36,758 nucleotides of DNA, taken from Actinomycetota bacterium. Its GTDB lineage: Bacteria; Planctomycetota; Phycisphaerae; JAACET01. Both the position numbers and the translations under genes were made by a program. The first letter of the stretch is position 1; every line of letters begins with the position of its first letter. The DNA lies in the NCBI GenBank assembly GCA_011682385.1, contig JAACET010000039.1:1-36758 (forward strand), read 5' to 3'. The notes under the pieces were generated by a model. It had not been told where the DNA came from and made no database searches. It worked only from the letters and a program-made list of their open reading frames with translations. Below are positions 9,880-17,476 of the stretch, in pieces.

Positions 9880-12069
9880 ATGAGCGGAAATACCTCTGAA
9901 CTTGAATCGCCGATCCGGCCACTCTTACTGGTAGGCAATCCCAACGTGGGCAAGAGCGTACTGTTCGGCCTGCTGAGCGGTAAATATGCGATGGTGAGCA
10001 ACTACCCGGGCACCACCGTGGAGATGAGCCGATCGCACGTCCGGCTGGAAGGCCAAAAATACGATCTTATCGACACGCCCGGAGCCAACAGCCTGCTGCC
10101 AAACTCCGAGGACGAGCAAGTCACAGCCAGGATGGTGCTGGAGAACCCCGAGGCCATCGTGTTGCAGGTGGCTGACGCTAAGAACATCGCCAGAGCCCTG
10201 ATGCTGACGGTGCAACTAGCAGAGCTGGAAATGCCCATGGTGTTGGCCCTGAACATGTGGGATGAGGCCAAAGACCTGCACCTGAGCATAGATTACCTAG
10301 GGCTGGCCGAAAGGCTCGGAGTACGGGTTGTCCGTACAGTAGCTACAGAAAAACGAGGATTCACAGCAGTAAAACATGCCTTGGGTAAGGCCGGAATAGC
10401 TCGGATGGCGGTGACATATCCTGAGGCCATCGAGCAGGCAGTGAGCCGAATCCAAGCGAAGCTGGGCACCAACGGCAGAGGCAGCCGTGGGCGAGCACTG
10501 ATGATCCTTGGGGGAGCATCGGGTCCGCTGGAATCGCTAAACGCAGAAGACCGGCAGGATATATTAGAAATACGCAGGAAAACTCAAATACAATTTGGTG
10601 AGCCGTTGGGATATATCATCAGCCAAACTCGCTTCAACTATCTGGGGCAACTGCTTGAGCCGATCGTCGGCCGTCCGGAGGTCGAGCAGGCTGGAGGGTC
10701 CGCAACAAGGTTGGCCAAAACAAGAATTCTTTTGGCCATCATAACCTTTCTGGTGGGCTACAAACTGGCTGATATGGTTCTGGGGATAACACCTCTGCAG
10801 AACCGGCTGGGATCGCTGGGCTATTACCTGCTGCTGGCCGGGCCGGGATTGCTGTGCAGTTGGGCCTACCAGAGGTTCATTCGTAATCCATACTTCCGGC
10901 AGGCAAATTCGTTCAGCGAATTACTGGGACTGCTGACCATGCGGGTGCGCACAGCAGCGCCGCTGGTAATCATTACACTGTGGTTGCTATACCTTCTGGT
11001 AGGAAAATTCGCGGCTGGGATATGCGTGGACTTTTTGGAAAACACCGTCTTCGGTGCATACATAAATCCCGGTCTGATGTATGTAGTCAAGTTGGGGGTA
11101 TCCGAACAATCTCTTGTCTATAAGATTCTGTTCGATCCAGAGGCAGGATTAATCAGCGTGGGGTTGACCTACTCAGTGGCGATTGTGCTGCCTATCGTGG
11201 GGTTCTTTTTCCTGGCCTTCGGGTTATTGGAAGATTCAGGATACTTTCCGCGACTGGCCATGATGCTGGATAAGGTCTTTAAACGAATGGGGCTCAGCGG
11301 AAAAGCTGCCTTACCCATGGTGCTGGGACTGGGATGCGCTACCATGGCCACCCTGACCACGCGAGTATTGGAGACAAAAAAGCAGCGGACCATCGCTATC
11401 CTGTTGCTGGCCTTGGCGGTGCCGTGCTCGGCACAGTTGGGAGTGATTGCCGGGGTGCTGGGCAGGGTGTCCGGAGGAGCATTCGTCCTATACGTGGCCG
11501 TAATCGGGACGCAACTGCTGTTGGTAGGATATCTGGCAGCCAAAATCCTGCCCGGACCGGCGCCACAGTTGATCCTGGAGATTCCACCGTTTAGAGTTCC
11601 GCAACTGGGCAACGTCCTGACCAAAACCGGATATCGGCTAGTGTGGTTTCTCAAAGAAGCAGTGCCGCTGTTCCTGCTGGGGACACTGATCCTGTTTGTG
11701 TTGATGAGACTGGGAATACTGGCGCAATTGGAGCAGGCTGCTGCGCCCGTGGTTTCAGGAATGTTGGGCTTACCGGAAGATACCGCCAAGGGTTTTCTTA
11801 TGGGTTTCCTTCGCCGTGATTACGCAGTAGTTTCAATCTTCAACACCTATCGCCAGCAGGCTATGGGACAGGACCAGATTTTGGTAGCCTTGGTGGTCAT
11901 AACCTTGTTCGTGCCCTGTATTGCCAACTTCTTTGTAATGATCAAAGAAAAAGGAATCAAAATTGCTTTCCTGATGTTGGCCTTTATTGTTCCCTTTGCG
12001 GTGCTGGTGGGCACAGCCCTGCGAGGTGTATTAATTCTATACCGCAGTATATTCACGGGAGTGAACTGA
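9880..12069 (+). CDS. feoB: FeoB-family ferrous iron transporter, variant gate motifs
   Basis: Inner-membrane Fe(II) importer with an N-terminal G-protein domain. G-motifs are clear: GNPNVGKS (about 19-26), PGTTVE, DTPGANS, and NMWD as the NxxD motif. A linker leads to two Gate-type membrane modules, with LLEDSGYFPRLAMMLDKV typical of FeoB. The gate sequence after it is unusual: GLGCATMATLTTRVLE where classic FeoB has GCNVPAI-ATRT, and VPCSAQLGV where classic FeoB has CGARLPVY. The gate cysteines are kept but the surrounding residues differ, so this is a divergent FeoB branch. Length of 729 residues is normal. It overlaps the next gene by one base (TGATG). Iron is likely, but a different divalent metal is possible. 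Confidence 0.88.
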   Translation: MSGNTSELESPIRPLLLVGNPNVGKSVLFGLLSGKYAMVSNYPGTTVEMSRSHVRLEGQKYDLIDTPGANSLLPNSEDEQVTARMVLENPEAIVLQVADAKNIARALMLTVQLAELEMPMVLALNMWDEAKDLHLSIDYLGLAERLGVRVVRTVATEKRGFTAVKHALGKAGIARMAVTYPEAIEQAVSRIQAKLGTNGRGSRGRALMILGGASGPLESLNAEDRQDILEIRRKTQIQFGEPLGYIISQTRFNYLGQLLEPIVGRPEVEQAGGSATRLAKTRILLAIITFLVGYKLADMVLGITPLQNRLGSLGYYLLLAGPGLLCSWAYQRFIRNPYFRQANSFSELLGLLTMRVRTAAPLVIITLWLLYLLVGKFAAGICVDFLENTVFGAYINPGLMYVVKLGVSEQSLVYKILFDPEAGLISVGLTYSVAIVLPIVGFFFLAFGLLEDSGYFPRLAMMLDKVFKRMGLSGKAALPMVLGLGCATMATLTTRVLETKKQRTIAILLLALAVPCSAQLGVIAGVLGRVSGGAFVLYVAVIGTQLLLVGYLAAKILPGPAPQLILEIPPFRVPQLGNVLTKTGYRLVWFLKEAVPLFLLGTLILFVLMRLGILAQLEQAAAPVVSGMLGLPEDTAKGFLMGFLRRDYAVVSIFNTYRQQAMGQDQILVALVVITLFVPCIANFFVMIKEKGIKIAFLMLAFIVPFAVLVGTALRGVLILYRSIFTGVN

Positions 12070-12809
12070 TGGAGCTGAGGGAACGACAGATCGAGGAGCT
12101 GTTGGAGAAGGCCTGGCTGAGTTGGGAAGACAACGGCGTATTGGCTGAGGAAGATTTTCTTCGGCGGTGCAATGCGGAGGAAACTCCTGAGCCGATAAAG
12201 GCTCTCGAGAATCTGGGTCTGCTCAAAAAAAGTGAGGGTCAATTGAAGTTCACGGCTGAGGGACGCCGCAGGGCTGAGTTGGTTATTCGACGGCATCGGT
12301 TGGCGGAGCGACTTCTGCGGGACGTGCTGCAAGTACACAGCCAATCTTTTGAGCCCAGTGCGTGTGAGTTTGAGCATTGCCTGGATAGCGAAGTGACCCA
12401 ATCGGTGTGTACACTGCTGGGGCATCCGACTACGTGTCCACACGGCAAACCTATTCCACCGGGGCCGTGCTGCAAGGCGGCTGCAAAAGACGTTCAGCCG
12501 GTAGTGATGAGCCTGCGGGACCTGCCGGTGGGACAAGAAGCCCGGCTGGCCTATATCAGTAGTGCATCGCATAAACATTTGGACCAGCTTACATCCGCGG
12601 GTCTGCTGCCCGGAGTGAATATACACGTGCATCAGCGTAGCCCGGCCTTCGTGATCAACGTCGGACAGAGCTCGCTGGCCCTGGACGAACAGATTGTCTC
12701 CGGGATATACGTCCGCCCTCTGGGGACATTTCAGGAAAGAGAATACTATGGTAGAGGTCGTGGTGCTCGGCAGCGTCGTCGGCGTCGTGGTCTTTTTGGG
12801 ACTGCGTAG
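12069..12809 (+). CDS. DtxR/MntR-family metalloregulator with C-terminal FeoA/SH3-like domain
   Basis: Fe(II)- or Mn(II)-dependent transcriptional regulator. The N-terminal part is a short winged-helix-like region (EPIKALENLGLLKKSEGQLKF). Next comes the metal-binding and dimerisation domain: HRLAERLL resembles the ancillary His-x3-Glu site and ACEFEHCLDSEV fits the primary C-x2-E-H site of DtxR, followed by LGHPTTCPHGKPIP. Residues about 150-230 form the FeoA/SH3-like domain (LRDLPVGQEARL, GLLPGVNIHVH, ALDEQIVSGIYVRPL). No separate feoA is present, so this domain might also act on FeoB, but that is speculation. It ends in an Arg/Gly-rich tail overlapping the start of the next gene by 62 bases. 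With Fur upstream, the operon encodes two metal sensors. Confidence 0.82.
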   Translation: MELRERQIEELLEKAWLSWEDNGVLAEEDFLRRCNAEETPEPIKALENLGLLKKSEGQLKFTAEGRRRAELVIRRHRLAERLLRDVLQVHSQSFEPSACEFEHCLDSEVTQSVCTLLGHPTTCPHGKPIPPGPCCKAAAKDVQPVVMSLRDLPVGQEARLAYISSASHKHLDQLTSAGLLPGVNIHVHQRSPAFVINVGQSSLALDEQIVSGIYVRPLGTFQEREYYGRGRGARQRRRRRGLFGTA

Positions 12810-12939
12810 CCTGATTGCCCAAGTCCGCAGAAAACACTGCGGCGGATCAGATCAGGACAACGGAAAAGGCTGTCCAGGTTGTACGCCATGCCCAAGCAGG
12901 GAATCGTGCCCGCTTGACAGCAGAAGAAGAGCCTGCTAG
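12748..12939 (+). CDS. FeoB-associated Cys-rich small membrane protein
   Basis: A 63-residue protein starting at the ATG 12748 (MVEVVVLGS), picked because AGGAAAGAG lies 6 nt upstream; the track ORF begins earlier without support. One membrane helix (VVVLGSVVGVVVFLGL) is followed by a basic stretch and a Cys cluster, CGG...GCPGCTPCPSRESC. This layout is the FeoB-associated Cys-rich membrane protein family found beside feoB in many bacteria; its role in iron passage is unproven. The start lies inside the end of the DtxR-like gene in another frame, pointing to coupled translation. Confidence 0.8.
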   Translation: MVEVVVLGSVVGVVVFLGLRSLIAQVRRKHCGGSDQDNGKGCPGCTPCPSRESCPLDSRRRAC

Positions 12940-12949
12940 TAAGGTGCTC

Positions 12950-13852
12950 ATGGAACTGAATCCGCCAGCCCTGGAAACATATATCGACCTGCTGAAACGA
13001 GCCTTGGCCGAGGATATCGGTGCGGGAGACGTAACCTCGTCGGCCCTGATCGACAAAGACTGCAGCAGCGTGGGTGTGATTCTGGCCAAACAGGAAGGGG
13101 TGGCGGCGGGACTGGTGGTACTAGAGCCGTTGTGCGGCCTAGCCTGTGAATCACTAAAAGTTCAGCTCAAGGCCAGCGACGGAGATTCTCTAGAGGCCGG
13201 CGAAGAAGTGGCTCGCATAAGCGGGGCGCGGCGGGAGATTCTGGCAGTGGAAAGGGTGGCCCTAAACTTTCTGGGGCATCTGAGCGGTATAGCGACACTA
13301 ACCAACAGATTTGTCAAGGCGGTCAAAGACAGCTCGGCATTGATCTGCGATACCCGCAAGACAATACCCGGGTTACGAGTATTGGAAAAATACGCGGTGC
13401 GGGCCGGCGGTGGAACAAATCACCGGATGGGACTCTACGACTCGGCCTTGATAAAGGATAATCATCTTTTCTGCCTGAGCCAGAGCCGACAAGGACAAAG
13501 CACCTTCGAAGTTCTGGCACTACGGCTGAAAAAACTGCGCAGGCAACTGCCGGCAGGGGGATTCATCCAATTGGAGGTAGACGACCTGGGGCAATTCCAA
13601 CAGGTTTTGAATATGCGTCTGGCAGTAGACATGGTGCTGCTGGACAACTTCTCCAACCAAGAACTTGCTAAGGCAGTGAAGATGCGCAACCAGGCAGGAC
13701 TGGCTGGAAGACTGCTGCTGGAGGCATCGGGAAACATCAGGTTGGAAAACGTCGCCGGGGTAGCAAGCAGCGGGGTGGACAGGATATCGGTGGGGGCCCT
13801 GACGCACTCGGCAGCGGGGTTCGATTTCTCCATGGAGTTTAGGCAAAGGTGA
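12950..13852 (+). CDS. nadC: nicotinate-nucleotide pyrophosphorylase (quinolinate phosphoribosyltransferase)
   Basis: Converts quinolinate and PRPP to nicotinate mononucleotide, CO2 and PPi in de novo NAD synthesis. I choose ATG 12950 (MELNPPALETYI), giving 300 residues, normal for NadC; the track start at 12815 would overlap the preceding gene. Family motifs: EDIGAGDVTSSAL near the N-terminus, RKTIPGLRVLEKYAVRAGGG with GTNHRMGLYDSALIKDNH in the active site, then LEVDDL, LLDNF, LEASGNI and ISVGALTHSA lining the phosphate-binding barrel. It sits 10 bp after the Cys-rich gene and overlaps birA by four bases (GTGA). The link between iron uptake and NAD/biotin genes may only be operon convenience; NadA, the preceding pathway enzyme, has an Fe-S cluster. 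Confidence 0.93.
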   Translation: MELNPPALETYIDLLKRALAEDIGAGDVTSSALIDKDCSSVGVILAKQEGVAAGLVVLEPLCGLACESLKVQLKASDGDSLEAGEEVARISGARREILAVERVALNFLGHLSGIATLTNRFVKAVKDSSALICDTRKTIPGLRVLEKYAVRAGGGTNHRMGLYDSALIKDNHLFCLSQSRQGQSTFEVLALRLKKLRRQLPAGGFIQLEVDDLGQFQQVLNMRLAVDMVLLDNFSNQELAKAVKMRNQAGLAGRLLLEASGNIRLENVAGVASSGVDRISVGALTHSAAGFDFSMEFRQR

Positions 13853-14808
13853 AACTGCAATTGCTACGGCTGCTACAGAAACGACAACCCCAATGGGTGG
13901 TAATGGAGGGGCTGTGTCGGGAACTGGGATTTGAGGCCAAAGAAATCGCCAAGACGGTCGATGAATTGCAGGCTCAGGGGTTTGGGATCGAAGTATCCCC
14001 CATCTCAGGCTATCGCTACGTGATCGGCGAAGAACCATTGTGGGATGAACTACTGAAGGTGCAGGGTCTTAGGCATGGACGCCTGGGGCAAAAAATCAAA
14101 GTAGTACAAGAGTCCGGCAGCACAAATGATCTGGCCCGGGCAGCAGCGAACGACCGTGATAATGACGGGCTGGCCATATTCAGCGAGTTTCAAACTGCGG
14201 GCAGAGGGCGGCAAGGGGCGGGGTGGTTTTCGCCAGCAGGGGTGAATCTGCTTTTCAGCGTGCTGCTGTTCGATGAACATAAACATTTCGATCCGCACCT
14301 GGTTACGCTGGCGGCCGGAATAGCCCTGGCCCAGGCGGTCAAACAGAACGTTGGCGTCGATGGCAAACTCAAATGGCCCAACGATCTATTGCTGGATGGT
14401 CAAAAGGCCGGCGGAATTCTGGTAGAGATATTCGACTCGGCTGTCGTCGTGGGTATGGGTCTAAACTGCAATTGTCGTAGAGACGATTTGGCCGAGGCGG
14501 TCGGGGTGCCGGCGGTGAGCCTGCGAGAGATGGCTGGGCACATCATTGATCGACACAGTCTGGCCCGGTCGATATTAAAACATCTCGATGAGTGGCTGGA
14601 AATCTGTCTGGCTGACGGTCGGCAGCAGGTACGCGAAAAATACCTGGAGCTGTCCGATCTGTTGGGCAAAAGTGTCAATATCTCCTGCGACTCTCGACAG
14701 TATTGCGGGCGAGTGGTTGACCTGGACCCATTCAAGGGGATTCTGGTGCAATTAGATCGCGGGGGAGTTCGGCTGTTCACGCCGGCCAGTACCAGTCTGG
14801 TGGGATAG
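13849..14808 (+). CDS. birA: biotin-[acetyl-CoA-carboxylase] ligase with N-terminal HTH
   Basis: Attaches biotin to the carboxyl carrier protein through biotinyl-AMP, and probably represses biotin genes. GTG start overlaps the nadC stop (GTGA). Residues 1-60 form a winged helix (LLRLLQKRQPQWVVMEGLCRELGF), so this is the bifunctional class. The catalytic domain has the biotin-binding GRGRQGAGWFSPAGVNLLFS and KWPNDLLLDGQKAGGILVE, and a C-terminal SH3-like domain (GRVVDLDPFKGILVQL). Length of 319 residues matches E. coli BirA. It ends the operon, 21 bp from the convergent aminotransferase gene. Confidence 0.92.
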   Translation: MKLQLLRLLQKRQPQWVVMEGLCRELGFEAKEIAKTVDELQAQGFGIEVSPISGYRYVIGEEPLWDELLKVQGLRHGRLGQKIKVVQESGSTNDLARAAANDRDNDGLAIFSEFQTAGRGRQGAGWFSPAGVNLLFSVLLFDEHKHFDPHLVTLAAGIALAQAVKQNVGVDGKLKWPNDLLLDGQKAGGILVEIFDSAVVVGMGLNCNCRRDDLAEAVGVPAVSLREMAGHIIDRHSLARSILKHLDEWLEICLADGRQQVREKYLELSDLLGKSVNISCDSRQYCGRVVDLDPFKGILVQLDRGGVRLFTPASTSLVG

Positions 14809-14829
14809 CCTGATCCGTAAAATGGCGTT

Positions 14830-15693
14830 TCAGGTGTGGGGCTGGACGTACTTGTGGAAGCTGTCTATCAGGCGCTTGGTTATGGGACCAGGCTTGCCTG
14901 TGCCGATAACCTTGTCGTCAATTTTAGTAACGGGGACAATCTCGGCGGCTGTGCCGGTAAGGAAGCACTCATCGGCGGCGTAGATATCCTCCTGCCGTAG
15001 TTGGCTTTCTTCCAATGCCAAACCCTGCTTGGCCGCCAACTCTATAACCACGTCCCGGGTAATTCCCTCCAGGATGCCCGCAGAAACCGGAGGGGTCAGA
15101 ACTTTTCCTTCTTTGACGATGAAGATATTATCGCCGGTACACTCAGCCACGTATCCGTCACAACTGAGCATTAGGGCCTCGGAAACACCGGCTTTGTTAG
15201 CTTCTATCCTGGCCAATATATTGTTGAGGTAATTCAGCGATTTCACCTTGGGGTTGAGCGATTGTGCAGGAGTACGGACCGTTTTAGCGGTTATAATGCT
15301 CATCCCCTCGGTATACATTTGCTCGGGGTAGAGTGCGATTCTGTCCGTGATAATAAAAACCACAGGAGTTTTGGTCTTGCCTGGGTCCAGACCCAAATCG
15401 CCCGGACCTCGAGTAACCACTAAGCGAACGTAGGCATCCGATTGGCCGTTTGCCTCCATAGTTTCGTATATAGCTCGGCTGAGCTGCTCGGCGGTAAAAG
15501 GTATGACCAGGCTGATGGCCTGGGCTGAGGCATACAACCGCCTCAGATGCCGGTCGAGCTTGAAAACCCGACCTTGATAGGCCCGGATACCTTCGAAAAC
15601 GCCATCACCATATAACAGGCCATGGTCGTAGACGCCTATCTTGGCATCCTCGGCCGGGAGAAGTTCACCATCCATCCATACCTTCAAGCTCAT
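14830..15693 (-). CDS. ilvE: branched-chain amino acid aminotransferase (class IV PLP enzyme)
   Basis: Transfers the amino group between 2-oxoglutarate/glutamate and Val, Leu or Ile in the cytoplasm. Fold-type IV features: VYDHGLLYGDGVFEGIRAY near residue 22, PLP lysine in NPKVKSLNYLNNILAR near 155, and phosphate-binding GTAAEIVPV and SAGILEGITRDVV. Length of 287 residues is typical. The start ATG has AAGGG 7 nt upstream. It lies 55 bp behind the antiporter pair on the same strand, so it may be cotranscribed. D-amino-acid aminotransferase or 4-amino-4-deoxychorismate lyase are relatives, but the GLLYGDGVFEGIR segment favours IlvE. Confidence 0.88.
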   Translation of the reverse strand: MSLKVWMDGELLPAEDAKIGVYDHGLLYGDGVFEGIRAYQGRVFKLDRHLRRLYASAQAISLVIPFTAEQLSRAIYETMEANGQSDAYVRLVVTRGPGDLGLDPGKTKTPVVFIITDRIALYPEQMYTEGMSIITAKTVRTPAQSLNPKVKSLNYLNNILARIEANKAGVSEALMLSCDGYVAECTGDNIFIVKEGKVLTPPVSAGILEGITRDVVIELAAKQGLALEESQLRQEDIYAADECFLTGTAAEIVPVTKIDDKVIGTGKPGPITKRLIDSFHKYVQPHT

Positions 15694-15748
15694 AACAAAC
15701 CCTTATTTTAGGCACACGGACACAAAAAATCAAAATGATCCAGGTATT

Positions 15749-17470
15749 CTAAGCCCGGTGGGAATTATCGGCAATACTCTGGCGGCGAATTATCTCTTCG
15801 GTGAGGGCTTTATTAACGCTGCGCTGCTCGATGAGACCGACTAACCTATCATCGCCGGGTCCAGCCACGACCGGCAAATAGTCCAGCTTAAACTGCCGCA
15901 TCCGCTCCAGGGCGTCTTGCAAAGGCACCTCAGGGGTGATTCTGTCCTGGGCGGGCTCCATAAGATCATAAGCCAATAGCCAGTCCTGGAAGTGACGAGT
16001 GGCAAAGGCCTCCTTCACCTCGGCAATAGTGATCATTCCAGTCAGCAGACCTTGGGCATTGACCACGGGATAACACGAACTGTCGCGTTCGCTGAAGGTC
16101 CGCAGAATCTGGCTGGCTGGGCAGCTCTCCGGCAGGATAGACGGTTCACGGTCCATGACATCGGCTACGGTGTAAGAGCGGATAAGGTCTTCTTCAGTGA
16201 CGTCCAGGCCGATTTCGCCGGCTTTTTTCACTCCCAGCTTGACCATGGGCGGTCCCAGTATTTCCACCACGAAAGTAGTGGCAATGATGACCACTACGAT
16301 AATCTCACCGGGCACGATGGAAGTACCGCGTATAGGTTCGGCGAATCGGTGGGTGGCAATAATGGCTAAACCCACGGCCACACCACCTTGACTAAACAAG
16401 CACAGGCCGAGATATTTCCGTACAGTAACGGCGGCCTTGGACCAAGTTGCTCCCAGGTAAGCCCCAGCTATTTTGCCGGCGGAGCGTGCGATCACATAAG
16501 TCCCAGCCAAGGCCCAAGTCCAGTTCACCAGACGATGCAGGCTCAACTGAGCACCGACCAGAACAAAAAACAGCACATAGATCGGCGGGGCAAAACCTTT
16601 TATCAACTCGAATGTTTCGCGGCTGCGGCGAGGCGCTAAGTTGGCGACGGTCAAACCCAAAATCATAGCTGAGAGAATTACATCAAACTTGATGGCTGTA
16701 GCCGAACCGACAGCCAACAGAATAAGTCCAACACTTATAGCTAAGATCAGGGCCTGCTCTCGACTGCGCTTGATGACAAAAGATAATATCCAGCCAGCCG
16801 CTGCTCCCAGGAGTATGGCTCCGCCGATCTCCTTCAGAGGTCCTAAAGTGATACTGCTTATCCAATGGCCGCCATTGCCGCTGATGATTCCGGCGATACT
16901 GCTGGCAAAGCCATAAAGCAGAAGGCTCAAGCCGTCATCCAAGGCTACGATAGCCAGTATAGCTGTAGTGAGCACTCCACGGCTCTTATACTCCCATAAT
17001 ACCGCCATCGTAGCGGCAGGAGCCGTGGCCGAGGCTATGGCCCCCAAAAGTAGCCCCAGCACTGCCGCGAGGGATGTACTACCCGTAGCCCAATAGCTCA
17101 GTCCAAAGGTAAGAAATCCAACTACAACAAAAGCCCCCAAACCCTCTGCAACCAGGATGGTCATAAGCTGCCAGCCGTGCTTCTTGAATACCTCCCAGCG
17201 GAGTTCACCACCAATCATAAAACCGATGATTCCCAAGGCCAAAAAGCTAAGTTCCTCCAATTGACCGACTGTTTCCCGTCTGATAATCCCCAGACCGTAT
17301 TCGCCGACCAGGATGCCGATGGCTATGTAACCGACTACCTGCGGAATCCTCAGGCGTTTGAAGATCCGAGCCCCTATGGTTCCTCCGAAGATGGCCAAGC
17401 CAACCAGCAGCAGAAGATTGCCGTGATAAAGAGATGTCTGAGCTAAGATTTGAATGCTGTGTTCAAACAC
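15749..17470 (-). CDS. CPA-type cation/proton antiporter with two CBS domains (paralogue B)
   Basis: Inner-membrane exchanger of Na+ or K+ for H+. Roughly residues 1-410 form the antiporter core of about 12-13 helices, ending with PPMVKLGVK. A cytoplasmic pair of CBS domains follows (VADVMDREPSILPE and PLQDALERMRQFKLDYLPV), which in such proteins bind adenine nucleotides. The ion-site region reads GAIASATAPAATMAVL and, in the next helix, IVALDDGLSL; the Asp-Asp pair is kept, but the Asp after Thr seen in the neighbouring copy is Ala. GTG start (MFEHSIQIL) is 6 bp after its paralogue and aligns with that protein's ATG start, which supports it despite no clear SD. Confidence 0.85.
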   Translation of the reverse strand: MFEHSIQILAQTSLYHGNLLLLVGLAIFGGTIGARIFKRLRIPQVVGYIAIGILVGEYGLGIIRRETVGQLEELSFLALGIIGFMIGGELRWEVFKKHGWQLMTILVAEGLGAFVVVGFLTFGLSYWATGSTSLAAVLGLLLGAIASATAPAATMAVLWEYKSRGVLTTAILAIVALDDGLSLLLYGFASSIAGIISGNGGHWISSITLGPLKEIGGAILLGAAAGWILSFVIKRSREQALILAISVGLILLAVGSATAIKFDVILSAMILGLTVANLAPRRSRETFELIKGFAPPIYVLFFVLVGAQLSLHRLVNWTWALAGTYVIARSAGKIAGAYLGATWSKAAVTVRKYLGLCLFSQGGVAVGLAIIATHRFAEPIRGTSIVPGEIIVVVIIATTFVVEILGPPMVKLGVKKAGEIGLDVTEEDLIRSYTVADVMDREPSILPESCPASQILRTFSERDSSCYPVVNAQGLLTGMITIAEVKEAFATRHFQDWLLAYDLMEPAQDRITPEVPLQDALERMRQFKLDYLPVVAGPGDDRLVGLIEQRSVNKALTEEIIRRQSIADNSHRA

Positions 17471-17476
17471 AATGTG

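Noticed and set aside
14809-14834. bidirectional terminator between birA and ilvE
   Set aside because: Only a 5-bp CCTGA/TCAGG pairing and no T-run.
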